The position numbers and the translations under genes are program-made. A stretch of DNA of 64,000 nt from Aureimonas sp. SA4125 (GTDB taxonomy: Bacteria; Pseudomonadota; Alphaproteobacteria; Rhizobiales; Rhizobiaceae): contig NZ_AP025032.1 in NCBI RefSeq assembly GCF_019973775.1, positions 3,038,001 through 3,102,000 of the forward strand, read 5' to 3'. Under the pieces are notes generated by a model. That model ran no database searches and was not told where the DNA came from. It worked only from the letters and a program-made list of their open reading frames with translations. Shown here in pieces: positions 1 through 8,135 of the stretch. How positions within the stretch are numbered: position 1 is the stretch's first letter; the number at the start of each line of letters is the position of its first letter.

Positions 1-689
1 TCGTCGTAGACACCGGAGATGTAAGCACCGCCCCAGGCGCCTTCGTAGGCCAGCTGGGCAACGATGTCCGGCATGAAGTCGCCGTCGCCATCGTCTTCGA
101 GCGAGGCCGCGGCAGTGAAGCCGTTCGCGGCATAGGTGTAGGAAATGCGGTTCACCGAGATATCGCCAACCGACCAGTCGTTGTCGGTGAAGAGACCGTC
201 ACGCTCGGCCCAGAGCGAGTCGAGCTTGCCCATGGTCAGGCCACCCAGCTGGATGTAGGCCTGGTCCATGATGTAGCCGTTGCCCTCGGTGCCGTAGCCA
301 CGGTTGTTGAAGCTCGTGTTGGTGGCCTGGACGCGGGCATAAGCGCGGAGGGTACCGAGCTCGGTCTCTTCGCGAACGTCGAAGTTCAGACGAGCGCGGA
401 CGCGGCTGTGGAAATCGTAGCCTTCGCTGCCGTCGAGGTTAGAGGCGTCGAGGAAGTCGGCGTCGTCCGAAACCTTGCCGGTCGTCTCGAGGCGCATGCG
501 GACGTAGCCGCCGATCTTCAGGCAGGTCTCGGTGCCGGGGATGTAGAAGAAGCCCGTGCCGTAGACGTCGCAAACGCGGACGTATTCAACCGGCTCCGGC
601 TCAACCATCACAACGGCGTCGGCAGCGCGGGCGCCGGAAACTGCGACGAGTGCCGCAGCGGATCCGAGCAGGATGCTCTTGATGTTCAT
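1..689 (-). CDS. Porin, Omp2/RopA (Porin_2) type, 3' part outside window
   Basis: Outer-membrane trimeric beta-barrel porin for diffusion of small hydrophilic solutes. About 229 N-terminal residues are visible; the C-terminal part lies beyond the window start. Residues 1-22 form a signal peptide ending in SGARA before ADAV. The mature start has the alphaproteobacterial Porin_2 layout: a short acidic Glu/Pro stretch, then YVRVCDVYGTGFFYIPGTE and a Cys pair near the N terminus, followed by alternating beta-strand sequence such as GGYVRMRLET. The ATG at 689 has GGAGG at 697-701 (as CCTCC on the plus strand). A CtrA-type box lies about 245 bp upstream and an IS256 copy begins 370 bp upstream. The family call is firm; which Omp2/RopA paralogue it is cannot be told. 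Confidence 0.9.
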   Translation of the reverse strand, partial: MNIKSILLGSAAALVAVSGARAADAVVMVEPEPVEYVRVCDVYGTGFFYIPGTETCLKIGGYVRMRLETTGKVSDDADFLDASNLDGSEGYDFHSRVRARLNFDVREETELGTLRAYARVQATNTSFNNRGYGTEGNGYIMDQAYIQLGGLTMGKLDSLWAERDGLFTDNDWSVGDISVNRISYTYAANGFTAAASLEDDGDGDFMPDIVAQLAYEGAWGGAYISGVYD

Positions 690-1062
690 GTCCTGACCTC
701 CAGTCAAGTTGATAGGTGAGGGTTGGGCCTTGTTGTGAAGGACAAAACCTTCCCTGCCCCGTCCCCTGCGTCGAAAGTCCGAAGCAACTGCTGCGTCCTG
801 TCGAGACAGAACATCCAACACTCGGCCCCCCGATGCAATCCGCAAACCGTGCGGCGGCAGGCTTGGGAGCATCTTGGCCACACCGCTGTTGCGGCAATGT
901 CACAAGTCGATCGAGGGCCGGTTCGGTTAAGTTAAGATAAGGTTAACGCGGGTCAGATAAATGCACCGAATACGCCGTTGCACGGCCCTTCCCTTGGCCA
1001 CCGTGGCATGACGGCCACCGATCCCGCCGAGCCACCAGCAGCGGTTCGCGGACGCGTCGCTT
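690..1062. other. Intergenic region upstream of porin
   Basis: No convincing gene. It holds a small inverted repeat near the porin start (GAAGG/CCTTC arms at about 737-752) that would form a hairpin in the porin leader, the TTAA-rich CtrA-type box at 932-947, and the left target duplication of IS256 copy 1 at 1055-1062. Confidence 0.6.
932..947 (+). promoter_or_regulatory. Candidate CtrA-binding box upstream of porin gene
   Basis: TTAA at 932-935, a 7-nt spacer and TTAAC at 943-947 match the full CtrA consensus TTAA-N7-TTAAC exactly. A further TTAAG half-site lies at 927-931. CtrA is the cell-cycle master regulator of Alphaproteobacteria. The site is some 245 bp upstream of the porin start, so it would act through a distal promoter. 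It is a motif match only. Confidence 0.45.
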
Positions 1063-2437
1063 GGTAGTGTCCGCGCTCGTGGTGGAAATTCCGACATTGA
1101 AAGGTGTGGCTGAGGCGGTCACCGGATAGGGCGGCTAAGGTGGAGTTGCGAGACTTCAACCTGACCGGAGAACCCGATGACCGAGGACAGACTACCGCTT
1201 GCCGAGCTTTTTGCGAAAGCCGGGGACGGCGATTTCCTGAGAACGATAGCCGAGAGCGTGATGCAGCTCCTTATGGAGGTCGACGTTGAAGGCATGATCG
1301 GCGCCGGGCGCCACGAACGGACGCAGGAACGGGCGACTTATCGCAATGGCTACCGCGACCGCTCGCTCGACACGCGGCTCGGCTCGTTGCAGCTTCGGAT
1401 ACCCAAGCTTCGGCAGGGCAGCTACTTCCCGCCGTTCCTGGAGCCGAGAAAGCTCTCGGAGAAGGCCTTGGTTGCCGTCATTCAGGAAGCTTGGATCAGC
1501 GGCGTTTCCACCCGGCGGGTCGACGATCTGGTACAGGCCATGGGGCTGTCGGGGATCGGCAAGAGCACCGTATCGAAGCTGTGCAAAGACATCGACGAAC
1601 GCGTCGGCGGCTTCCTCGACCGTCCTCTCACTGGCGACTGGCCCTACCTCTGGCTGGATGCGACCTACCTGAAGCAGCGCGAGGGTGGACGCATCGTTTC
1701 GGTCGCCGCCATAATCGCCGTGGCCGTGAACACGGACGGCAAGCGCGAGATCGTCGGCCTTCACATCGGCCCCTCGGAAGCGGAGACGTTTTGGTCGAGC
1801 TTCCTCAAGAGCCTCGTGCGCCGCGGCCTGTCCGGCGTGAAGCTCGTGATCTCGGATGCTCACGAAGGGCTGAAAGCCGCCATTCGCCGGGTGTTCAGCG
1901 CCTCCTGGCAGCGCTGCCGGGTGCATTGGATGCGCAACGCCCTGTCGTATGTCCCGAAGGCGCAGCAGAGCATGGCGGCGGCCGCGCTGCGCCAAGCCTT
2001 CGCCCAGCCCGATCGTGCTAGCGCCAGCCAGGCGCTGCGCCACGTCGCCGACCAGCTTCGGGGAAAGTGTCCAAAGCTCGGGGCCTTCATCGACAACAGC
2101 GAGACCGACGTGCTGGCGCACATGGATTTTCCCAGTCAGCACCGGACCCGGATCCATTCGACGAATTCCCTGGAGCGCCTGAACAAGGAGGTGAAGCGGC
2201 GTGCCGACGTCGTCGGAATCTTCCCGAACGAGGGATCCATCATCCGGCTCATCGGCGCCGTCCTTCTCGAGGCCAACGACGAATGGCAGATCCAGAACCG
2301 CTACATGCAGACCGAACCCATGGCCGACCTCATGGCCATGGGCAACACTGCAAAACCCGAACAGATTTCCACCGAAGTCGCCTGAAACGGAGCCGCTTCA
2401 GCTACACTCAATTTCCACCACGTTGACGGACACGACC
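1063..2437 (+). mobile_element. IS256-family insertion sequence, copy 1
   Basis: The 1375-bp element starts GGTAGTGTCC and ends GGACACGACC. Its terminal inverted repeats match at 23 of 28 positions and share the block CGTGGTGGAAATT. It carries one transposase gene. The left 8-bp target duplication is CGTCGCTT (1055-1062). The matching right copy is not adjacent; it lies at 3704-3711, beyond the nested IS3 element. Length and ends agree with copies 2 and 3 in this window. Confidence 0.95.
1177..2385 (+). CDS. IS256-family (Mutator) transposase, copy 1
   Basis: 402-residue DDE transposase that cuts and rejoins IS256-type ends. The catalytic acidic residues can be placed: D161 in [10 protein letters not shown]227 in VISDAHEG and E333 in [10 protein letters not shown]. 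The Mutator-type CRVHWMRN motif (C/H pair) sits between D227 and E333. The length is normal for the family and the frame is intact, so the enzyme is probably active. The protein sequence is the same in all three copies of the window. The start ATG is preceded by CCGGAGAACCCG. Confidence 0.95.
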   Translation: MTEDRLPLAELFAKAGDGDFLRTIAESVMQLLMEVDVEGMIGAGRHERTQERATYRNGYRDRSLDTRLGSLQLRIPKLRQGSYFPPFLEPRKLSEKALVAVIQEAWISGVSTRRVDDLVQAMGLSGIGKSTVSKLCKDIDERVGGFLDRPLTGDWPYLWLDATYLKQREGGRIVSVAAIIAVAVNTDGKREIVGLHIGPSEAETFWSSFLKSLVRRGLSGVKLVISDAHEGLKAAIRRVFSASWQRCRVHWMRNALSYVPKAQQSMAAAALRQAFAQPDRASASQALRHVADQLRGKCPKLGAFIDNSETDVLAHMDFPSQHRTRIHSTNSLERLNKEVKRRADVVGIFPNEGSIIRLIGAVLLEANDEWQIQNRYMQTEPMADLMAMGNTAKPEQISTEVA

Positions 2438-2506
2438 CGAGAGGTGGTCCCGGAAAACCGGACCAGCATTTAGGGTGGATCGCCTGATGAGAAGGACGAT
2501 CCGAGC

Positions 2507-2788
2507 ATGTCGAAGAGGGCGCGGTATTCCGCGGAATTCAAAGCCAAGGTCGCGCTGGATGCGATCCGAGGCGAGCTGACGCTGGCCGAATTGGCGAAGA
2601 AGCACGGGGTGCATCCGAATGTAGTCGGCCAGTGGAAGCGCCTGGCCATCGAGAACATGGCGACAGCGTTCGGGGGCGGCGTTGCCGAGACGGCCCAAGA
2701 TCGCGATGCGGAATTCGAGAAGCTCCACGCCAAGATCGGGCAACTCGTTGTGGAACGGGATTTTTTGCAGAAGGCCTTCGGTCGATGA
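2507..2788 (+). CDS. IS3-family transposase OrfA
   Basis: 93-residue helix-turn-helix protein that binds the ends of the IS3 element. Residues 1-50 form the HTH (TLAELAKKHGVHPNVVGQWK) and the C-terminal part is a predicted coiled coil (EFEKLHAKIGQLVVERDF) with the leucine-zipper-like spacing of OrfA proteins. The stop overlaps the orfB start in ATGA. Near the 3' end the zero-frame sequence T TTT TTG (2761-2767) is a classical -1 slippery heptamer, and orfB is in the -1 frame, so an OrfAB fusion of about 378 residues is expected. Confidence 0.92.
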   Translation: MSKRARYSAEFKAKVALDAIRGELTLAELAKKHGVHPNVVGQWKRLAIENMATAFGGGVAETAQDRDAEFEKLHAKIGQLVVERDFLQKAFGR

Positions 2789-3642
2789 GCCGGGATCGAA
2801 GGCAGGCAGGCATCGAGAAGGACCATCCTCGTCTCAGCGTCCGGCGCCAATGCCGTCTTTTGTCGTTGACGCGCTCGACGCTGTACGCCACGCCCGCGGG
2901 CGAGAGCGCCGAGAACCTCGCTTTGATGCGACGGATCGACGAGCAGTTCCTGGAGACGCCATGGTATGGCTCTCGGCAGATGGCGCGCTGGCTGCGTCGG
3001 CAGGGTTATCTCGTCGGGCGTCATCGCGTTCGGCGGCTGATGCGCAAGATGGGCCTGTCGCCGATCTACCAGGCGCCGCGAACCAGCCAGCCGCACCCGC
3101 AGCACCGGATCTATCCCTATCTCCTGCGGGAACTGACGATCGAGCGGCCGAACCACGTCTGGTGCACAGACATCACCTACATCCCGATGCGGCGAGGCTT
3201 TCTGTATCTCGTGGCGATTATGGACTGGGCGACAAGGAAGGTGCTGGCCTGGCGGCTGTCGAATACGATGGACGTCGGCTTCTGCATCGAGGCGCTGGAG
3301 GAGGCCATGGCCCGCTTCGGCAGACCGGAGATCTTCAACTCCGACCAAGGCTCGCAGTTTACCAGCGCCGACTTCACCGACAAGCTGAAGGCGGCCGGGA
3401 TCAGGATCTCGATGGATGGCAGAGGTCGCTGGATCGACAATCGGTTCATCGAGAGGCTCTGGCGGTCGTTGAAATACGAATGCGTCTACCTGAATGCGTT
3501 CGAGACGGGCTCCGAAGCCCGGCATGGGATCGGCTCGTGGATCAGCTACTATAATGCCGAGAGGCCGCATTCGAGCCTACATGACGCGACACCGAACGAA
3601 GCCTATGCGATGAGCTGGGCCGATGAGAAACTGGCGGCATAA
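2785..3642 (+). CDS. IS3-family transposase OrfB (catalytic, rve integrase fold)
   Basis: 285-residue integrase-like catalytic protein. An HTH_21-type region at residues 40-100 (RMARWLRRQGYLVGRHRVRR) precedes the rve core. The DDE triad is complete: D129 in CTDITYIP, D187 in FNSDQGSQF and E223 in RFIERLW, with the standard 35-residue gap between the last two. The ATG at 2785 overlaps the orfA stop, but the frame is open upstream to 2632, as needed for production as an OrfAB fusion by -1 frameshifting at 2761-2767. No disruption is seen. Confidence 0.93.
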   Translation: MSRDRRQAGIEKDHPRLSVRRQCRLLSLTRSTLYATPAGESAENLALMRRIDEQFLETPWYGSRQMARWLRRQGYLVGRHRVRRLMRKMGLSPIYQAPRTSQPHPQHRIYPYLLRELTIERPNHVWCTDITYIPMRRGFLYLVAIMDWATRKVLAWRLSNTMDVGFCIEALEEAMARFGRPEIFNSDQGSQFTSADFTDKLKAAGIRISMDGRGRWIDNRFIERLWRSLKYECVYLNAFETGSEARHGIGSWISYYNAERPHSSLHDATPNEAYAMSWADEKLAA

Positions 3643-3705
3643 CCACAACCGCGTTCCACTCTAAATCCGCCGCTGGATGGTCTGAAAACCGGGACCACCT
3701 CTCCG

Positions 3706-4162
3706 TCGCTTCGGACTTTCGGGTCAGAGACTTCTGTCCGCAGCCACGTCTGATACGTTCCGCGGCTTCTGCCTCGGAGCCACCGACGTTCCGCAGTTCG
3801 CGGCCCCTTCAAGGCACGAGGACAGCGGAAATGTGGACTGCCAGGCCGGGACCCCGCAGCGAGCGACATCTTTCTATGGGCAGCGCCGGTCAGACCTTCG
3901 AACAAGAAGAGGACACGGGCTCACAGAGGAGAGGCGGCGTGCCCATCTATCGAGGCCAGTGGTATAGAGTGCCATCGTCTCCTCGCCCGTATAGAAGGAG
4001 CGTGAAGACAAGGGCCGCATGGCCGGGACGGGCTCCTCCGGCCGCGGGCGCGCGCCCCCGCATCCCAACTTTGCTTTTCGCCACCGACCCCCTATAGCTT
4101 CGCAAATTCGCACTGCACACGAAACGGCGGTCCCGCATCGCCATCACAAACGGGGTAAGCCT
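3706..4162. other. Intergenic region between nested IS elements and acpXL
   Basis: No gene is supported. It begins with the right target duplication of IS256 copy 1 (3704-3711), contains a GC-rich potential hairpin (about 4021-4061) and carries a plausible promoter for the acpXL operon near its end. Confidence 0.55.
4071..4098 (+). promoter_or_regulatory. Candidate promoter of the acpXL operon
   Basis: TTGCTT (4071-4076) and TATAGC (4093-4098), spaced by 16 bp, resemble the alphaproteobacterial housekeeping promoter. It would leave a leader of about 60 nt before the TTG start of acpXL. Motif only. Confidence 0.4.
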
Positions 4163-4444
4163 TTGTCTTCAACGTTCGACAAGGTGGCGGACATTATCGC
4201 CGAGACCAGCGAGATCGACCGCGACCAGATCACGCCAGAAAGCCACACGATCGACGATCTCGGTATCGATTCGCTCGACTTCCTCGACATCGTCTTTGCC
4301 ATCGACAAGGAATTCGGCATCAAGATCCCGCTCGAGCAGTGGACGCAGCGCGTCAACGAGGGCGAGGCTGCGACCGAGGAATATTTCGTCCTGAAGAACC
4401 TCTGCGCCAAGATCGATGAGCTGCGGGCCGCCAAGACTGCCTGA
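4163..4444 (+). CDS. acpXL: Acyl carrier protein AcpXL for very-long-chain acyl of lipid A
   Basis: 93-residue specialised acyl carrier protein that holds the growing 27-hydroxyoctacosanoate-type chain before transfer to lipid A by LpxXL. Ser37 in DLGIDSLDF is the phosphopantetheine attachment site. The sequence from [18 protein letters not shown] through [11 protein letters not shown] is strongly AcpXL-like. I choose the TTG at 4163, preceded by GGGGTAAG, because it gives the normal family length; an upstream in-frame ATG at 4019 would add a basic tail unlike any ACP. It is first in an operon with two ketoacyl synthases, adh2XL and lpxXL. In rhizobia a fabZXL gene normally follows; here it does not. 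Confidence 0.93.
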   Translation: MSSTFDKVADIIAETSEIDRDQITPESHTIDDLGIDSLDFLDIVFAIDKEFGIKIPLEQWTQRVNEGEAATEEYFVLKNLCAKIDELRAAKTA

Positions 4445-4564
4445 ACGGCGACGACACCTCGACAGGGGCGGCCGCCGGGCAGAGGCTCCCTCCCCGCTGG
4501 GCAGCGCCGAGGCCCGGCAGGCATGCGCGGCAGGCCCTCCGGTTTCGAAACAGTTGGAAGCGTC

Positions 4565-5770
4565 ATGAACAAGCCCGCGCGCGAAGTGCTCATCACCGGC
4601 ATTGGCCTCGTCTCGTCGCTGGGCGAGGGCATCGAGGCCCATCTCGACCGGCTGGGCGCCGAGAGCGTGCCGCAGCCCGAGATCGAGACGGAGCTCTACG
4701 CCCCCTACTTCGTCCATCCGCTGCCCGCCATCGACTGGTCGCAGCAGATCCCGAAAAAGGGCGACCAGCGTCAGATGGAGACCTGGCAGAAGCTCGGCAC
4801 CTATGCCGCGGGCCTGGCCCTGCGCGACGCCGGCATCGAGGAGGGCGAGGAGACCCGCTCCAAGATCGACATGATCGTGGCGGCCGGCGGCGGCGAGCGC
4901 GATGCGGCGGTCGATGCACTGGTGATGCAGCGTGCCCGGGGCCTCGACGACCCACAGGCCATGCTCAACGAGACACTGTCATCCGAGCTGCGGCCGACTC
5001 TCTTCCTGGCGCAGCTGTCCAACCTTCTCGCCGGCAACATTTCGATCGTCCACAAGGTGACGGGGTCCTCGCGCACCTTCATGGGGGAAGAGGGGGCGGG
5101 CATCTCGGCCGTCGCCACGGCAGCAGCGCGCATTGCTGCCGGACAGAGCGACATCTGCCTCGTCGGCGGCGCCTTCTCGGCCGAGCGCAAGGATCTTTTG
5201 ACCAATTACGAGATGGGCGGCTACCTCCTCACCGGCGAATGGCGCCCGGTCTTCGCCCGCACACCCGGACACGACGGCCTCACGATCGGCAGCGTCGGCG
5301 CCTTTCTGGTCCTCGAATCGGCCGAGCATGCGGCAGCCCGCGGCGGCGCCGGCTATGCCCGCCTCGACCATGTCCGCGGCGACCGCGGGCCGCGCGATCC
5401 CGATTCCCTGGCCGAGCGGCTTGATTCCCTTCTCGCCACCAGTGGCGTTGACGACGACGACCTTCTGATCCTGTCCGGAGCGACCGGCATCGCATCCCTG
5501 TCGCAGACCGAACGCCAGGTTCTGCGCGCGCGGTTTCCCGATGCGGCCCTGCGCAGCTATGGCTCGCTCCTCGGCCAGTCCTTCGAGGCGCAGTTTTCGG
5601 CCGGCATCGCGCTGGCGGCCGCCGCTCTGGCGCGCCGCAAGGGATTGCCGCCCTTCGACGGCCGGGTCGAGAACGCCGTCGGCTTCACTCCGTCGACGGC
5701 CCTCGTGACGACAGTCGGTCATGCGCAGGCAGAAGGCGTCTGCGTCCTCCACGCCCTCGACGGCCGCTGA
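4565..5770 (+). CDS. fabF2XL: Beta-ketoacyl-ACP synthase-like protein FabF2XL, catalytic residues lost
   Basis: 401-residue thiolase-fold protein in the fabF2XL position of the VLCFA-lipid A operon. The N terminus (EVLITGIGLVSSLGEG) and C-terminal core are clearly FabF-like, but the active site is not. The nucleophile segment, TACASG in its neighbour, reads FMGEEG here, so Cys aligns with Gly. The first His (normally NAHGT) falls in LSGATG, and the second (normally MIGH) is LLGQ. This pattern resembles the chain-length factor (KS-beta) of type II polyketide synthases, which pairs with an active KS. I infer it dimerises with FabF1XL and sets chain length. ATG at 4565 follows GGAAG. It ends 12 bp before fabF1XL. 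Confidence 0.85.
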   Translation: MNKPAREVLITGIGLVSSLGEGIEAHLDRLGAESVPQPEIETELYAPYFVHPLPAIDWSQQIPKKGDQRQMETWQKLGTYAAGLALRDAGIEEGEETRSKIDMIVAAGGGERDAAVDALVMQRARGLDDPQAMLNETLSSELRPTLFLAQLSNLLAGNISIVHKVTGSSRTFMGEEGAGISAVATAAARIAAGQSDICLVGGAFSAERKDLLTNYEMGGYLLTGEWRPVFARTPGHDGLTIGSVGAFLVLESAEHAAARGGAGYARLDHVRGDRGPRDPDSLAERLDSLLATSGVDDDDLLILSGATGIASLSQTERQVLRARFPDAALRSYGSLLGQSFEAQFSAGIALAAAALARRKGLPPFDGRVENAVGFTPSTALVTTVGHAQAEGVCVLHALDGR

Positions 5771-5782
5771 CGGGAGCCCGCC

Positions 5783-7063
5783 ATGACTTCTTCCTCCACG
5801 GACTTCAAGGGTCGCCCGATCGTCGTCGTCACCGGCATCGGTGTCGTCTCCTCGCTCGGCCAGGGCGTCGAAGACAACTGGGCGGCCCTGACCGCCGGGC
5901 GTTCGGGCATCCATGCCATCACCCGCTTTGCCACCGACAACCTGCGCACCAGGATCGCCGGGACGGTGGACTTCATGGATGCATCGGCGGTCACCGCCAT
6001 CGACCTGTCCTTCGCGCTGGCCGAGTCGGCAGGCCTCGAGGCCTGCCGCATGGCCGGCTACGACGGGGATTTTCCAGGCCCCCTGTTTCTGGGCGCGCCA
6101 CCGATCGAACTGGAATGGCAGCATCGCTTCAGGCTCGACGCCTTGCCGGGCAAAGCCCGCGAGGAGGCCGGCTACGACCGCCTGATCGAGCTGGTGCGGC
6201 AGAACCGCGACCCGGCCATGTATCGCCAGACGCTTTTCGGCGGCATTTCCGAGCGCCTCGCCGACCGGCTCGGCACGCGCGGGCTGCCCGTCACGCTCTC
6301 GACCGCCTGCGCCTCCGGCGCAAGCGCCATCCAGCTCGGCGTCGAGGCGATCCGCCGCGGCGACACCGATCGCGCCATCTCGGTCGGCACCGACGGTTCG
6401 GTCGGCGCCGAGGCTCTTATCCGTTTCTCGCTGCTGTCGGCCCTCTCGACCCAGAACGAGCGGCCGGAAAAGGCTTCGAAGCCTTTCTCCAAGGATCGCG
6501 ACGGCTTCGTCATCGCCGAAGGAGCCGCCGCCCTCGTGCTCGAATCGCTCGAATCGGCCAGGGCGCGCGGTGCGACCATCCTCGGCGTCATCATGGGATG
6601 CGGCGAGAAGGCCGACGATTTTCACCGGACCCGGTCGAAACCCGACGGCTCGCCCATCATTGCTACCATCCGGCACGGGCTCGCCGATGCCGGGCTTCAG
6701 CCGGAAGACATCGGCTACATCAACGCCCACGGCACATCGACGCCCGAGAACGACCGGATGGAAGCGGGCGGCCTGGCCGCGGTTTTCGGCGAGCGCATCT
6801 CCAGTGTGCCGATCTCCTCCAACAAGTCGATGATCGGCCACACGCTCACCGCCGCCGGCGCGATCGAGGCGGTGTTCTCGCTTCTGACCATGCGCGAGGG
6901 CGTCCTGCCGCCGACGATCAATTACGACGTTCCAGATCCGGCGATCCCGCTCGACACCGTGGCCAACGTAAAGCGTTCCGCCGATGTCGCCGCCGTGCTC
7001 TCCAATTCCTTCGGCTTCGGCGGACAGAATGTCAGCCTGGTCCTTGGCCGCGAACCCGGCTGA
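5783..7063 (+). CDS. fabF1XL: Beta-ketoacyl-ACP synthase FabF1XL
   Basis: 426-residue condensing enzyme (KAS II type) that elongates acyl chains carried by AcpXL with malonyl-ACP, in the cytoplasm. The catalytic triad is complete: Cys176 in STACASG, His316 in NAHGTST and His353 in SMIGHT. Length and glycine-rich C terminus (NSFGFGGQN) are normal. It lies 12 bp after its inactive-looking paralogue and about 30 bp before adh2XL, consistent with one transcript. It is likely the active half of a heterodimer. SD-like GGGAG precedes the ATG. Confidence 0.9.
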   Translation: MTSSSTDFKGRPIVVVTGIGVVSSLGQGVEDNWAALTAGRSGIHAITRFATDNLRTRIAGTVDFMDASAVTAIDLSFALAESAGLEACRMAGYDGDFPGPLFLGAPPIELEWQHRFRLDALPGKAREEAGYDRLIELVRQNRDPAMYRQTLFGGISERLADRLGTRGLPVTLSTACASGASAIQLGVEAIRRGDTDRAISVGTDGSVGAEALIRFSLLSALSTQNERPEKASKPFSKDRDGFVIAEGAAALVLESLESARARGATILGVIMGCGEKADDFHRTRSKPDGSPIIATIRHGLADAGLQPEDIGYINAHGTSTPENDRMEAGGLAAVFGERISSVPISSNKSMIGHTLTAAGAIEAVFSLLTMREGVLPPTINYDVPDPAIPLDTVANVKRSADVAAVLSNSFGFGGQNVSLVLGREPG

Positions 7064-7091
7064 GGCAGTCGACCGCTTCAAAGGTATCTTC

Positions 7092-8135
7092 ATGCGCGCA
7101 TTGCAGCTCATCGGCGACAAGGATCTTCGCCAGACGGAGATCGACGAGCCGCCGGCGCCGGGGCCCGGCGAGGCGCGGGTTCGCATCCAGGTGGTCGCGC
7201 TCAACCATCTCGACGTCTGGGGCTGGCGCGGGATGGCATTTGCCAAGCGCAAGCTGCCGCTGGTCATCGGTGCGGAAGCATCCGGCGTCGTCGAGGCGCT
7301 CGGCCCGGGAGCCGGCGGCCTCCTGCCGGGACAGCTGGTATCGATCTACGGCGCGCGCACCTGCGGCCTGTGCAAGGCATGCCGCGAAGGCCGCGACAAC
7401 CTCTGCGAACATGTCTCGGGTGTGCACGGCTTCCATCTCGACGGTTTCGCCTGCGAATATGTGAATCTGCCGGTCCGCCTGCTGGTCCCTGCCCCGCCCG
7501 GCTGCGACGCCGTCGGCGCCGCACTGGCGCCGGTCACCTTCGGCACGGTCGAGCACATGCTGTTCGACAATGCGCAGCTGACGCCCGGCGAAACGATTCT
7601 CATCCACGCCGGAGGATCGGGAATAGGCTCCGCCGCGATCCAGCTCGCCAAGCGACAGGGCGCGACCGTGATCACCACGGTTGGCTCGGATGCCAAGATC
7701 GAGCCTGCCAGGGCGCTCGGCGCCGACCACGTCATCAACTACCGCTCCGACCGGTTTGAGGGCGTCGTGCGCAAGCTGACGAAGAAGAAGGGCGTCGACG
7801 TTGTCTTCGAGCATGTCGGCGTCGATACCTGGGCGGGCTCCATGCTCTGCCTGAAGCGCGGCGGACGGCTCGTCACCTGCGGCTCGACCTCCGGCGTCTC
7901 CGCGCCGACCAACCTGATGATGCTCTTCCAGCAACAGCTGAGACTGATCGGCTCCTTCGGCTGCCGGATGGAGAACATGGCGGACGCCATGCAGAAGATG
8001 GCGCGCGGGCTCGTCAAGCCGGTGATCGACACGGCGATCGGGTTCGACGAGATCGACGTGGCGCTGCAGCGCATGGCCGGGCGGGACGTGTTCGGCAAGA
8101 TCATCCTGCAACTCGAGGACCGGCCGGCCGCATGA
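7092..8135 (+). CDS. adh2XL: Zinc-type alcohol dehydrogenase Adh2XL of the VLCFA-lipid A operon
   Basis: 347-residue medium-chain dehydrogenase/reductase. The N-terminal GroES-like domain (about 25-130) has a Cys-rich structural-zinc loop (CGLCKACREGRDNLC); the NAD(P)-binding Rossmann domain (about 150-300) has HAGGSGIGSAAIQLAK. It occupies the adh2XL place between fabF1XL and lpxXL in rhizobia, where it is thought to act on the very-long-chain acyl group, though its exact step is not established. The ATG at 7092 gives the family length and lies shortly after the fabF1XL stop; in-frame codons upstream overlap that gene. Its stop overlaps the lpxXL start by 4 bp. Confidence 0.88.
   Translation: MRALQLIGDKDLRQTEIDEPPAPGPGEARVRIQVVALNHLDVWGWRGMAFAKRKLPLVIGAEASGVVEALGPGAGGLLPGQLVSIYGARTCGLCKACREGRDNLCEHVSGVHGFHLDGFACEYVNLPVRLLVPAPPGCDAVGAALAPVTFGTVEHMLFDNAQLTPGETILIHAGGSGIGSAAIQLAKRQGATVITTVGSDAKIEPARALGADHVINYRSDRFEGVVRKLTKKKGVDVVFEHVGVDTWAGSMLCLKRGGRLVTCGSTSGVSAPTNLMMLFQQQLRLIGSFGCRMENMADAMQKMARGLVKPVIDTAIGFDEIDVALQRMAGRDVFGKIILQLEDRPAA

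Larger units (their letters stand above)
2440..3702 (+). mobile_element. IS3-family insertion sequence nested at the right edge of IS256 copy 1
   Basis: The 1263-bp element has identical 14-bp ends (AGAGGTGGTCCCGG and its complement) and two overlapping genes, orfA and orfB. A 3-bp target duplication CCG flanks it (2437-2439 and 3703-3705), as is usual for IS3 elements. The left CCG consists of the last C of the IS256 element plus CG of that element's own target duplication. Removing the IS3 element restores CGTCGCTT on both sides of IS256 copy 1, so it inserted later and exactly across that junction. Confidence 0.93.

Noticed and set aside
4979..7267. 762-codon open frame on the minus strand across the ketoacyl synthase genes
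   Set aside because: High-GC shadow of fabF2XL and fabF1XL, which have clear families and ribosome binding sites; the translation is Arg/Gly-rich without domain sense.
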